From Neopestalotiopsis rosae (Eukaryota; Ascomycota; Sordariomycetes; Amphisphaeriales; Sporocadaceae): a stretch of 64,000 nt of DNA. Below, piece by piece: positions 44,140 to 54,525 of this stretch. Position 1 is the stretch's first letter, and the number at the start of each line of letters is the position of its first letter. The stretch is taken from contig JALGAS010000002.1 in the NCBI GenBank assembly GCA_023078685.1, positions 5,518,001-5,582,000 of the forward strand. Direction: 5' to 3'. The notes beneath the pieces were generated by a model that saw only the letters and a list, made by a program, of their open reading frames with translations, ran no database searches and was not told the origin of the DNA. Position numbers and translations under genes: made by a program.

Positions 44140-45344
44140 GGATTTTGAGTGGACAAAAAAGACGTGCAAGCCTCAAGGTGCTTATGAAACTAGGATATGT
44201 TTATGGAGGATTAAATGTAGATATCGTTGGAATCATCCGGGCAACAAGTGGTTCTTATACTGTCATTGATGATGACAATTCGTGGAGAGTTGACATTCAG
44301 GGCGACCAATCAGCGCATCGAGCCATGGCATCATCCATCTTATGACAAAGCCTATAGGTATTCCAAAGCTACCGTATGTGGGATATAACCGTTCATTACC
44401 TAGCCATGCGGGCAATCATGAAAGGCCATGATTACTAAAAACAATCCAAATTTTGCTAGTCGCATGATTTGCATGTCTGTCATCGAAACGCCGAGAAATT
44501 TGCGCCTCGTTCTATTCGTCCTCAAGCATAAAAATCTGTCAAGAGTTATTGGCTTCCAATCGGACGAAGCGGTGCGACTTATTCATCATGGGGAATATTT
44601 GTCCCCACTGACGGTGGAAATGCGGGCACCTCTCTTAACGCCGACATACCCAGGCCAAATAATTGATGAATTCCCAAATACCGTAATTTACTAGCAATGA
44701 CTCATGCAATAATTGAATAAATCAGACACTCCCTGTCATCTGATAATTCTTCCTCCCTTTTCATAATCTCGAAAAGCCTTCATTCTCATTGTGGCGGGGA
44801 TGCCTGCTAAGGGATGTTTGCTTTTTTAAGCTTTTGCGAGACAGATACCACCTTGAGCCGCAAGGAAGCAGCCAACACTATACTCTGAATGGCCAAATGA
44901 CATGTCATAATTCACCATGGCATCTGTTTGTCGATCACATGATGTATTGCTTGTTTGAGAAATCCGAGACCTTTGTCCTCAGCTGCCTGGCCGAGTAACT
45001 TGTGCACTTTGCATTGTATTGTTTGCTCTACATGTTGTTCATTCCCAATGAGTTTCCTTGCAGTTCTTGGGCGGTTAACGGCAACAGTGGACCGTTGTAG
45101 AAGCCATCCATATAAAACCAAGATGCGCCCAGGAATAAATGCAGTTCATCTTGAAGTTCTCAACTCCAGACACTTGCGAACATTCTAACCTAGTATTCAG
45201 AATTGTCTTTCACAGAATTGGTTGAAATATCCTCCAACTTTAGATCGACAACTTCAATAGATCACCATTCGGGTTTACTCGGCGAGAGTCAAGTGCCCGC
45301 AACAACCCGAGCAAAACACCAACGTCACACACGGAAATGACACC
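44140..45344. other. Intergenic, about 1.2 kb
   Basis: Upstream of the leftward AsaB-like gene and of the small rightward ORF at 45345. Moderately A+T-rich. Short frames only; nothing recognised. Confidence 0.55.
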
Positions 45345-45746
45345 ATGAGTGGGCCGATATACCACACCCTCATCAGGTGTCCAAAGATGTCAATGATTCA
45401 TCAAGCATCACACAGGGAAACAATCAGGACGATCAAGAAGCAGGCCCGCAACTGCAATGTCCCCTTGGTTATTCTTCAGAGAGGAACGGCGCCCAACCTG
45501 CTTTACGCCGAGAGCCATGATCTTGCAAGTCTGGCAGACTGGGCTGCAAAAGTCCAGGATCTGGATAGAAACAGCTTCAAATGTACTGCACCTCCAGCCA
45601 AGGCGCCGGTGAATTCAGATCGGCCCTCAAAGGTTCCGGGAGAACGTTTCATGGAGATTCACAGCACAACTGCGTTCGGCGAAGAGTTGGCAAAGAGGGG
45701 CCTTATTAATTGGTGGCTTGATAATGAGGGTTTCAGAGAACCCTAA
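45345..45746 (+). CDS. Hypothetical protein, 133 residues
   Basis: An uninterrupted ATG-to-TAA frame (45345-45746) with a good start context (ACACCATGAG). The translation has balanced composition and looks protein-like: basic N-terminal half (RETIRTIKKQAR), a segment GTAPNLLYAESHDLASLADW, a proline-rich linker and a hydrophobic end (FGEELAKRGLINWWLDNEGF). The GxPxLLYxE and GLINWW features recall small fungal proteins related to the C-terminal part of RWD-domain proteins (DUF1115-like), but this is a weak impression. It has no signal peptide or membrane segment. It could be a real small gene or a chance ORF. Confidence 0.45.
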   Translation: MSGPIYHTLIRCPKMSMIHQASHRETIRTIKKQARNCNVPLVILQRGTAPNLLYAESHDLASLADWAAKVQDLDRNSFKCTAPPAKAPVNSDRPSKVPGERFMEIHSTTAFGEELAKRGLINWWLDNEGFREP

Positions 45747-45941
45747 GATGCCAATAGGACGCGAGTTACACAGAAATGCGTCAAGTTGTGACAAATAGCA
45801 ATCAAAAGCCTTTGCCCAAGAGATCAAGGAATTCTTGAATTATTGATGTACTAATTAAAACACTGAGGTTTTACTGACAGTCTGATTGGATTGTACCAAT
45901 ATGACTCCATTACTCCTGTATCATTCGACACGTGCAAGACA

Positions 45942-47064
45942 TCAAACTCGTTGATCCGAATTCACCTGGCCCGTCTGGCGATGAAAAATTCGCCGCAAAG
46001 TTGTCGCGGTCGTGGTTTCTGGACGATGTTCGTCGCCATTGCCCGGTGAAATAGTCGAGCTCTCAGGATCACGTCCGTCGTCAAGCGGCCTATCAGGAAT
46101 GGTGTGCGTGTTATGGTCCAGAATGTGGGACAAGTGGCAAAAAAACCATGCGGCTAGAGGAGTAAACATTACATCGGCGATCGTAAAGGCAATCCCAAAC
46201 AGATTGCTCATGAACTCCAAGCTAGCTTGTGTACCATTTCTGATGCCAAGGGTAATGGTGAAGTTCCACATAAACCAAGTCACGACCGCCCAGATGGCAA
46301 TAAATTCGTAGCGACGGGCGAGACCTGGTCTTGCGGATCTGGCTACGCTACTCCTACCGTGACTGAGGATGTTGGAGACCAGGACGAGCCAAGTAATGGT
46401 GCCGAAGACATGGTACCCCCAGGCCAAGTTTTGCAAGTAGAGTCGTGGCCATGCATACCAGTTTCCAGACGTGAGAAAGACCAGGTACGAGTGTATCCTA
46501 GACAGTAGTGAGAATTTGAGCATCGGTATCAAAGTGTTCGACGGAATGCTCCTCACCAGATCCAGGAGAGGAAAATGTTGTAGATAATCATGGCCCACGA
46601 CACACCACTCAGCAAACCCAATGCAATCACAGTAGCCCCATACGACACCTTTTCTGGATTATGTATCAATAACAGTCTGCAGCATATGACTTATTTAGTT
46701 TTTCCTCACTGAAAAGGTATGTAGAATTAATGAGGTGGAGGCCATGGACGTCGTTCATGACAGCCCTAGTGTCGTTGAATAGACTCTGGTCATCTCCACC
46801 CAATGTGGCAAAGTTGGGCCAGTAATATTGGGAAGTTCTCTGGAAGCGAGAGGCCAGAGCGAAATAATGAAAGGCTGTGAAGAGGAAAGAAACCGTGAAT
46901 ATATAGTGAAAGGCTCGTTGACCCGGCGGCCTCATGAAACCTGCACCGAGGCAAAAGAAAAAGCAAACGACGTATAAGCCCACAATCAACCATAGGCTGA
47001 TAGCAATCATAACCCGACCAGAAAGATCGGTGTTTCCATAATGTGCTCTCTCCGTGATATACAT
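45942..47064 (-). CDS. Divergent opsin-related seven-helix membrane protein without retinal lysine
   Basis: Three exons: 47064-46710, 46653-46557 and 46497-45942, with introns of 56 and 59 nt (both GTGAGG donors; CCAG and CTAG acceptors), giving 335 residues. Start is the first in-frame ATG (MYITERAHYG); the frame continues upstream without ATG, so an upstream exon is possible. Helices read: MIAISLWLIVGLYVVCFFF; AFHYIFTVSFLFTAFHYFAL; YGATVIALGLLSGVSW; an aromatic stretch with IIYNIFLSWIW; LAWGYHVFGTITWLVLV; YEFIAIWAVVTWFMW; and LFGIAFTIADVMFTPLAAWF. Order, RPPGQRAFHYI after helix A, and ADVMFTP in helix G resemble microbial opsins and fungal opsin-related proteins. In opsins the last motif is DVxxK; here the lysine position is threonine. 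The RYIDW motif of helix C is also missing (HLINS in that place). No retinal can bind as in rhodopsins; function unknown. Confidence 0.7.
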
Positions 47065-48433
47065 CGTTTCAATGAGAACAGGCTGCGTGGGGATCTCAAA
47101 AGGAGGCCGTATTGAACACTGGGAACGATATGTTATGCTGCGTAGGAATGTATGCGTGAACGAAGGATGATTCGAGGACCTCAAAAACGATGATTTGTTG
47201 TAAGTTGTTTCATTCCACCATGGAATGGTTACGGGAAGGTATCAAAACTATTTGATCATACTTTGTGCAGGTCACGTCGTTATTGTCTTGTTCACAGGGA
47301 AGGCATCAGCCTCCCACCCATGGGAAAGAAGCACCAACAAGAGATGTCATAAGGAACGACGATTCAAAATGTCCAAGTTGATGCAGTAGTCAGCAAACCA
47401 GAGCACCAATGATTCCCCATCAAGGTCTCCGGCAAAGTCAGCCTTGTCATAGAGTCTGTACGCTTTCCGTTTCGGGTCTATATTGCGCAGGTGATTGGCT
47501 TGTTAGCAACTGTAACTCTCGGTTATTTAAGCTCACAATTAATGGTGTCCCTATATTCCGCCAGTATTGCTCTTTCATATTCAGCATCCCGATTTGTTCA
47601 GTTCCAGCGCGGGATTTATGGCTATATGTATGGATTTTGAGAGTATAAGAAAGCCATTTGATGCAATGTCAGAGATTCTAAGAACCTCGTCAAAAATATC
47701 TCGAGCACCGCTTCAAACCGACAACTTCAAAAGGGTGTTAATTTATCATACTGTAAGTGACTTGGTCAAAGAAAATGGACACCCGAACAGCTCGCTTCAG
47801 ACCCATTAAGGTGTATGGTCTATATAATTGAGGCGGAATTTGCCTTCTATGACTGTCAGTAACCGCGGGAGGCTATTCCGGTTGCGCTTGTGAGCATCCT
47901 GGTTGCAGCAAACGTGGATTATCTCATACAAATTTTTCCGCTTCTACATGTGCGCAGATGGAGTTTATCCAGGCATTACGATCTGAAGGCCCAGAGGCCC
48001 TGTAGACCTTGCAGCAGCACGTTGTACAGAGATAGACGACGATTGGCCAATTTGAGCACCTGTAGCTGGGGTTATATGCGCTACAGCTACCTGGGGCCTA
48101 GCTCAATGCGCCCGCCTGGAACAGGGCCGACCAATGGGTGGGGCGTCCTAGCTCAGAGTGGGGTGTGCGGGCAGCTACGGTGACGAATGTTGACATGAGC
48201 AGGTGCCAGGTAGGGAAACTTTGGACCTAGCAAGTGAGGCTTGCCTGCCTTGGAAAACATCACCACCGACCACAACAACAAAAACAGCCGCGGCAGCAGA
48301 ACGATTGAGAAGAGAGGTTGGATTTATTTTTTCTTGGTCGGCTCAGATTCTCTTGGATATCTTGCTCCCGTGCTTTCCCTTTAATTGAGGAGGATTCACT
48401 CTATCAATTGGGCTTCGTCGCACCGCCGCCAAG
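47065..48433. other. Intergenic between divergent genes; vtc promoter
   Basis: About 1.4 kb between the opsin-related gene (leftward) and the VTC subunit (rightward). No gene recognised. The last 250 bp are a purine-poor, A/C-rich leader typical of a 5' untranslated region. A CACGTT element lies at 48018. Confidence 0.6.
48018..48023 (+). promoter_or_regulatory. Possible PHO4/NUC-1 site (CACGTT)
   Basis: CACGTT lies 411 bp upstream of the VTC start codon. In yeast PHO4 binds CACGTG strongly and CACGTT more weakly, and VTC genes belong to the PHO regulon. A six-base match alone is weak evidence. Confidence 0.3.
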
Positions 48434-50816
48434 ATGCGTTTCGGCAAGACTCTTCGCGAGGCCACCTACGGTCCGTGGAAGGACAAGTACATCGACTACT
48501 CGAAACTCAAGAGCCTACTGAGGGAGGACAACCGAGATGATGATACGCCATGGACCGAGGAGGACGAGACCAAATTCAGCGACGAGATCTTCAACGTCCA
48601 GCTCGAGAAGGTCTGCACCTTCCAGGAAGAGACCGTTCAGAGCTTCCAGAAGCGCATTGATGAGGCATTTGACAAACTCAAGGAGCTCGCTCCCGCCGAC
48701 GCCAAGGCCAAGGGCGATATCGCCACACAGCCTCTTAAGGAATTGAAGGCCGAAATCGACACCATCACGAATGAGATTGAGCAGCTGAAGAAGTACAGCA
48801 GTGTCAACTACACGGGATTCCTCAAGATTGTCAAGAAGCACGATCGCAAGCGTGGCGACAGATACAAGGTTCGCCCGCTGATGAAGCTTCGCTTGTCAGA
48901 GCGCGGCCTCAATGCCGAGAAGGAGTACTCTCCGCTGCTCAAGAAACTCTCGACCATTTACTACATCATTGACTCCAACCTCGAGGGCGAAGGCGAACAG
49001 ACGGCGCCCCCGGACTTGGAACACCAGGAAGAAGTCAAGAATGGAGAGAGATATACTGCGCACAAATGTAAGTCGTCCCTACGGTCAGGTCGCCGCATAT
49101 TGATCAAATGCATTCGGGTTGCTGACCTGTTCTCTAGTCTGGGTCCACCAAGACAACCTACTCGAGGTCAAGACGTACATCCTGCGTCGCCTCCCAGCCC
49201 TTGTCTACAGCGACTCGTCCGCAAAGGAACTGGACGGAAACGAGGATCCTTCCATCACCTCGCTCTATTTGGACAACTCCAAGTTCGACCTCTACATGCG
49301 CAAGGTTGAGCACCAGGTTGATGCCTCTTCGCTGCGCCTACGCTGGTATGGGCAACTGAGCAAAAAGCCCGATATCTTTTTGGAGCAGAAGATCATTTAC
49401 GAGAATGGTACAAGCGAGGAAAAGAAGATCAACATCAAGGACAAGTATATCAAGCAGTTCATTGACGGAGAGTACAAGATGGAGAAGACAATTCAAAAGA
49501 TGGAGCGACAAGGACAGCAGTCAGAAACGATTGAGACATTCAAGACGACTGCAGAGGAGATCCAGAGCTTCATTACCAAGAATAAGCTGGAGCCAGTCCT
49601 CAGAGCAGTCTACACACGCACGGCCTTCCAGAAGCCTGCGGATGATCGTGTCAGAATCTCCATCGACTCCGACATTGCCTTCATTCGCGAGGATACCCTC
49701 GACCGTGATAGACCATGCCGCGACCCCAGCACCTGGCACCGGAGGGATATTGACGACAGCAACATGTCATATCCCTTCAAGAACATCAACCAGAGTGAAG
49801 TCGCCAAGTTCCCGTATGCACTACTGGAGATCAAGGTCAAGGAAGATGCCAACCGGAGGAAGCCGGCTTGGGTCGAAGATTTGATCGGATCGCACCTTGT
49901 CCATTCAGCACCGCGCTTTTCCAAGTTTGTTCACGGTGTGGCGTCCCTGTTTGAAGATTACGTCAACAACCTCCCCTTCTGGCTCAGTGACCTTGAGAGG
50001 GATATTCGTAAGAGCCCCAAGCAGGCGTTTGATGAAGAAGAACAGAGGAAAGCCCGTCGTGCCGAGGACGCACAAGTGGTTGGTAGTTTCTTGGGCAAGG
50101 GATCCGCCTCGTACAAGGCTGCGGCTGCTGCGGGATCATACAAACCTGCGACAAGTTCCCCCGTCGGTCAGTCATACCTGGCACAACGTGTACAAGCCGA
50201 AGATCAGGCGAACCAAGGGCGCAACCAACCTGCCCCTGCCGCAGATGACCAAGCAGATGAGGATGAGCACCCAGATGGAGAAGAGAATGGTCGGCAAAAC
50301 TATGGCACACTGGGCAAGATCCTGCCAAGTTTTTCCATTGGCAGTTATGCGCGTCTTCGCCGTGATCGCGTCAAGCTTCCAGAGGGTGTTATTGAGCCTA
50401 CGGCCTGGATCAAGAACGAGGGCGAGCTCAAGGTCGAGCCCAAGGTCTGGCTTGCCAATGAGCGTACGTTCCTCAAGTGGCAGCACATCTCGGTGCTGCT
50501 GGGCACTCTTGCCGTAGGTCTGTATACTGCTGCTGGCAAGAACTTTCTGGCAGAATGTATGGGTATCGCCTATGTTGCCATTGCAGCTGCAGCGGGACTC
50601 TGGGGCTACCTGATGTTTCACAAGCGACAGAGTATGATTATCGAGCGCAGCGGCAAGGACTTTGACAATATGATTGGGCCAATGTTTGTCAGTGTTGCAA
50701 TGATGATCGCCCTGATACTCAACTTTGTGTTTGCATACCGGGAAGCGTTTGAAAAACTCCACGGCGATGAGGGGGTTGGTAACGGGACGGCAGAGTTGGT
50801 TGTCGGTGAGCTCTGA
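48434..50816 (+). CDS. vtc2: Vacuolar transporter chaperone subunit, VTC2/VTC3 type (SPX domain)
   Basis: Two exons, 48434-49067 and 49138-50816, with a 70-nt intron (GTAAGT...CTCTAG), giving 770 residues. An SPX domain occupies about residues 1-155 (MRFGKTLREATYGPWKDKYI at the start; NYTGFLKIVKKHDRK near the end), which senses inositol pyrophosphates. The VTC tunnel domain follows from FWVHQDNLLEVKTYILRRLP (212) through RLRWYGQLSKKPD (278), VRISIDSDIAFIREDTLDRD, WHRRDID, ALLEIKVK and PRFSKFVHGVASL. An acidic/alanine-rich linker leads to a VTC1-like membrane domain with three hydrophobic segments (about 655-750), introduced by KVWLANERTFLKW. The start, the DRDRPCRDP block and LANERTF match yeast VTC2/VTC3 better than VTC4, so this is probably the accessory rather than the catalytic subunit of the vacuolar polyphosphate polymerase. 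Confidence 0.9.
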
Positions 50817-53800
50817 GTGAGACAGGATTAGTCAAAGTCTTACAGCATGGCTCGAAAGAGTCGCAACTTGGCCAACATGTTCATGATTGGATCGGCCATC
50901 TAATGTCCATTGTACTTTTTATCGTTTAGATATCAGCATCGCTGCGGTAGTATTATCATCAGAATGTATCAAGTATATAAATAGTTATTGCAAATATTCA
51001 AACTTCTTGTTACTTGTGTGGTTGAGCATTTGAAATAAACATATGACAACGGACGGGAAAGCATGCACATTGGCACATTGCCTGCATAGGTAGTCGCAAT
51101 ATCCTGCCAACCTACATGCTGTTTTCTCCGGCGTAGTTTCGAGCAGAGACATACCCGCAACGGAGACAGAAAAAGATGCGGCGGATTGCTAGGGAAAGAC
51201 ACGGAAGACTAGCCTCGTCACCGATGAACCTTTTCCAGCCTCGGTATGTGCCATAAACTCCGACTGTAGCTATCCAGGGTCTTGTACCGTCTCTGGCCAT
51301 GATACGAACCAACTTTCTAATGTGTACAAAATGTTGCTACATGAGGCTCTCATGGCCTCGTGTGCCACCTCGAACACAATCACCAAGTATTTATTCTTGT
51401 GGCCGGTGGAAATACGCTAGAAGCTTCAACCAGCCGTTGAAACCGAATAGGGGCTCGTTTCGTTCGGGGGCCAGGGAGGAAATTAACAAACAAGTTCGAT
51501 TTCTCAAACCAACCCTTTGGAGCTGGAAGAAAAGAACCCGAGCAAAAAAACCATTACCTACCCGAGCGTACTGTGTACGCGACTACCGTGAGGACCGGAC
51601 CAGTACGCTATTCACTGACAGGGAACGCGGGCGTTTTTCCAATGCGAATAGCCTGCCAAACCTGCCCTTCTAGCGCCGCTTGGCTTTTGAACGAAAGATG
51701 CTCGAGCGGACGAAAAAAGAGACTTATTGAAAGTATAAACGACATGCTCCCACGCGAGAAAGAATTCTCCGTCGCGAATATAAAAGATTCGTCTTCTCGA
51801 TGTTGCGGATGGTAAGAAGAAAAATAGATAGGTACATTATGCGGATCATTTGCAAACTACTCTTATTGCTACTATAAGCCCAGCTCTCCAGATCTACACA
51901 TTAGACACGCCCCTCCAATGCAGGAACGCGCCCCAGTACTATGTAATCGACATCGACCCCCAAACGAGGGGCAAGCGGGACTCTGCTTCCATTGGACAAG
52001 ACACCAACCAGCGGCATTGAGCATTGAAAGATGCAAGGGCTTCCATCCTACCAGGCTTATGTGGGGGGGAAGTCGTTCCCTTTCTTTGGTCGTTATGTTT
52101 ATGTGAGCATGTGCTATGTGTCTACGAAGTACAATAGAAGGTGTTGCTGGGCCTGTAAACAAATGACAGCATCATGGATTGATCTTGTTTGTTCGATTCC
52201 CTTACCGTTCCTTCTTACGAGCGGTACTTTTTCTGCAGGGGGAAAGCCTTTTTCTCGGTTCGACAACAATTCGATTATCATTATGGGAAAGACGAACTGG
52301 GCTTATTTGAGCCCGGAGATCTGGGATCGTCCCGGGAAAAAAAGACAGATAAATAAATAATGGCAGGCAAGGGAATCTGAGATGCGGCGCGGCGGGGAAG
52401 CCAGGCCCGGCTCCGAGACATGTTCCCAATGGACGAACGTGGCTTACGGGTGTGGTACCACCCTTTATTATGTTCATGCCATTGTTGTGTTTTGCACAAT
52501 TTTCTCCTTCTCTACTGGCACTTTGACATATCGAATTTGGGCATCTGAATCTTTCAGGGTCTAACATGGACGTCAAAATGGCAGGCTGTTAGATTTTTAT
52601 CTATTCTTGTGTGTGTATGTCTGTACCAAGTGCAGGCAAGCAGGTAAGCAGTAATTGATCGACAAGCACCAAATTGCCTAATGCACGTATCTGATAGAGG
52701 CAATGAAAAGAATGACAGGCCGGTACGGTCCCTAACACACTCTCACACACACCTATCCGCCATCCCCATCCTTTTCAAGGTGCCTTTGAGCATTTGCGAC
52801 ATGCAGGCAAACATCCTACATACATGTAGGTCGTAAGGTAAGTGCTTGCATGCATCATTAGATGGCTGGCCGGTTTGTCAACGCCCGAAGCCCGCAAGAA
52901 GAAAACGTCGAAGACACGATCCAACTGTGACTTAGCAGAACAGTTGCTTTTTAGATACTTCCTTGGTTTTAGCCCCGTGCAGATACATAGGGGTCTATGA
53001 GCTATGTATGTGCTGAGGATGCATGTATGGAGTTGTTAACTACATATTTCAGATCGAACCGTCCATCGATCCCCGGAGAAGGGGAGCGAGGGGAGGCTCT
53101 AAGACGAACGAGCCGCAATCAAAGGCCCCCTCATGATCAAGGCTCTCTTGTGCTAGCGATCAAATTCGTCCCGTGGTAGATAGAGTAGGTACATAGTGCA
53201 GACCCAGGTAGCTGGACGTTGATGATAATCATTAATTACAAGACGGCAAATGATAGTTGGGATTGGCGATTTGTTCCAAAAAATCCATGGGCCATGGGGG
53301 GGGATGGTCAAATCTCCTCAGGGGACCGACCAGGTTAATTTTCCCATTGCAGCCACACGGCGGCCCAATAGCTTTCGTGGAGACTCCAAACATACTGGAC
53401 ATTTCAATTTTAACCCTTTGGCTCCATTTTCTCATGAGGGTCCCCTAGAACTTAGAGAACTTAGAAGCCCCCCCAAATAGTCGTACCTAGGGGCACCCTT
53501 GCAGCAAATCTGGCACTCGCTCCGGGTATTCATGTTTTGGACCCAGCTACTAACTCTAGACAGACGTTCCATGTGTCTGTTTGCAACCGAGCGCCCGACC
53601 TACTGCTGCTGTAGCGCACCTAGACGGGGGCCTGTCTACCTACCTAGACCAATCTGGGTCGTGTGTTGGTCGTGTATGTGGTGTTTGGGGTGAGGTGACT
53701 TTTTGGAGTCAAGTCACTATCTTCCATGCGACGAAGCTCGGCATCAATCGTTCGTACTGCAGTGTGTATGTGTGTACACTGTACTGTACCTCTACTATTC

Positions 53801-54525
53801 TCTGCACACCACCACCACCACCACCTCCTTGTCGTGTCTCGAGCTCTTCCTTTTTTCGAATCTCGACCTCTTCTTCCTCTGGGATAGGACGGCCTTTGCA
53901 AAGCAGCAGCAGCAACCTTTTCTGCATTCCCGATACCCTTCCAGTCTTCTTCTTCGTCTTCTTCTACCTTCATGATCTAGTACATACTAATCTTCAAACG
54001 AGCAACCCCATTGCTCCGCCTTCCACTCGTTCTGTCCATCCCTTGCGAGAGATTCATTTCCGTCATTCCACCCTGGTTCGACCGACACGACACACACACA
54101 TCCGACGATAACTTCCTTTTTTCCTTCTTCTGGGCCACTTTTTGCCTATCCTGCAACCACATACACCCCGACGACTTGGCCCGAAACGATACGACGCGCG
54201 CCCTGAAGATATACGAGATCAGCACACCACAGACTTGCGAAAGGCTCTATCGCAATCGACCTGGTTTTCCGTCGTCCGGAACTACCACTGGGTCCTCCCC
54301 GCGGATTTTTCTACTTTGTTCTTCTGCTTCGGTGCCGCTTGCACCATACTTTCCTCTCTCTCGTTTTTCTGAGATACCCGGCCGACCTGGTTCATATTTT
54401 TTTTATTACAAGCAGCGCAGTCACGGCATCGCCCTGCCTAGCTATCGACAGACACGACAACTTCTTTATGCGATCGATCGCGCCAGTAGCCTCGGCGCGA
54501 CCGACACACTCAATTGACTGATCCA
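50817..54525. other. Intergenic, 3.7 kb; includes DOCK leader
   Basis: No protein gene is supported. The left part is the 3' flank of the VTC gene. From about 53800 to 54525 the plus strand is C/T-rich with CCA repeats (53811-53828), as in long 5' leaders of fungal signalling genes. A 17-codon uORF occupies 54468-54521. The 53000-53600 part has short G-rich and C-rich runs only. Confidence 0.6.
54468..54521 (+). CDS. Upstream ORF, 17 codons, in DOCK leader
   Basis: ATG at 54468, TGA at 54519-54521; peptide MRSIAPVASARPTHSID. The stop is 4 nt before the main ATG at 54526. Whether it is in the mature leader depends on the unmapped transcription start. It could limit translation of the GEF or allow reinitiation. 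Confidence 0.4.
   Translation: MRSIAPVASARPTHSID

Noticed and set aside
54011..54517. 168-codon frame just upstream of the DOCK gene
   Set aside because: Starts with TTG and lies in the C/T-rich leader; only the short ATG uORF at 54468 in another frame is kept.
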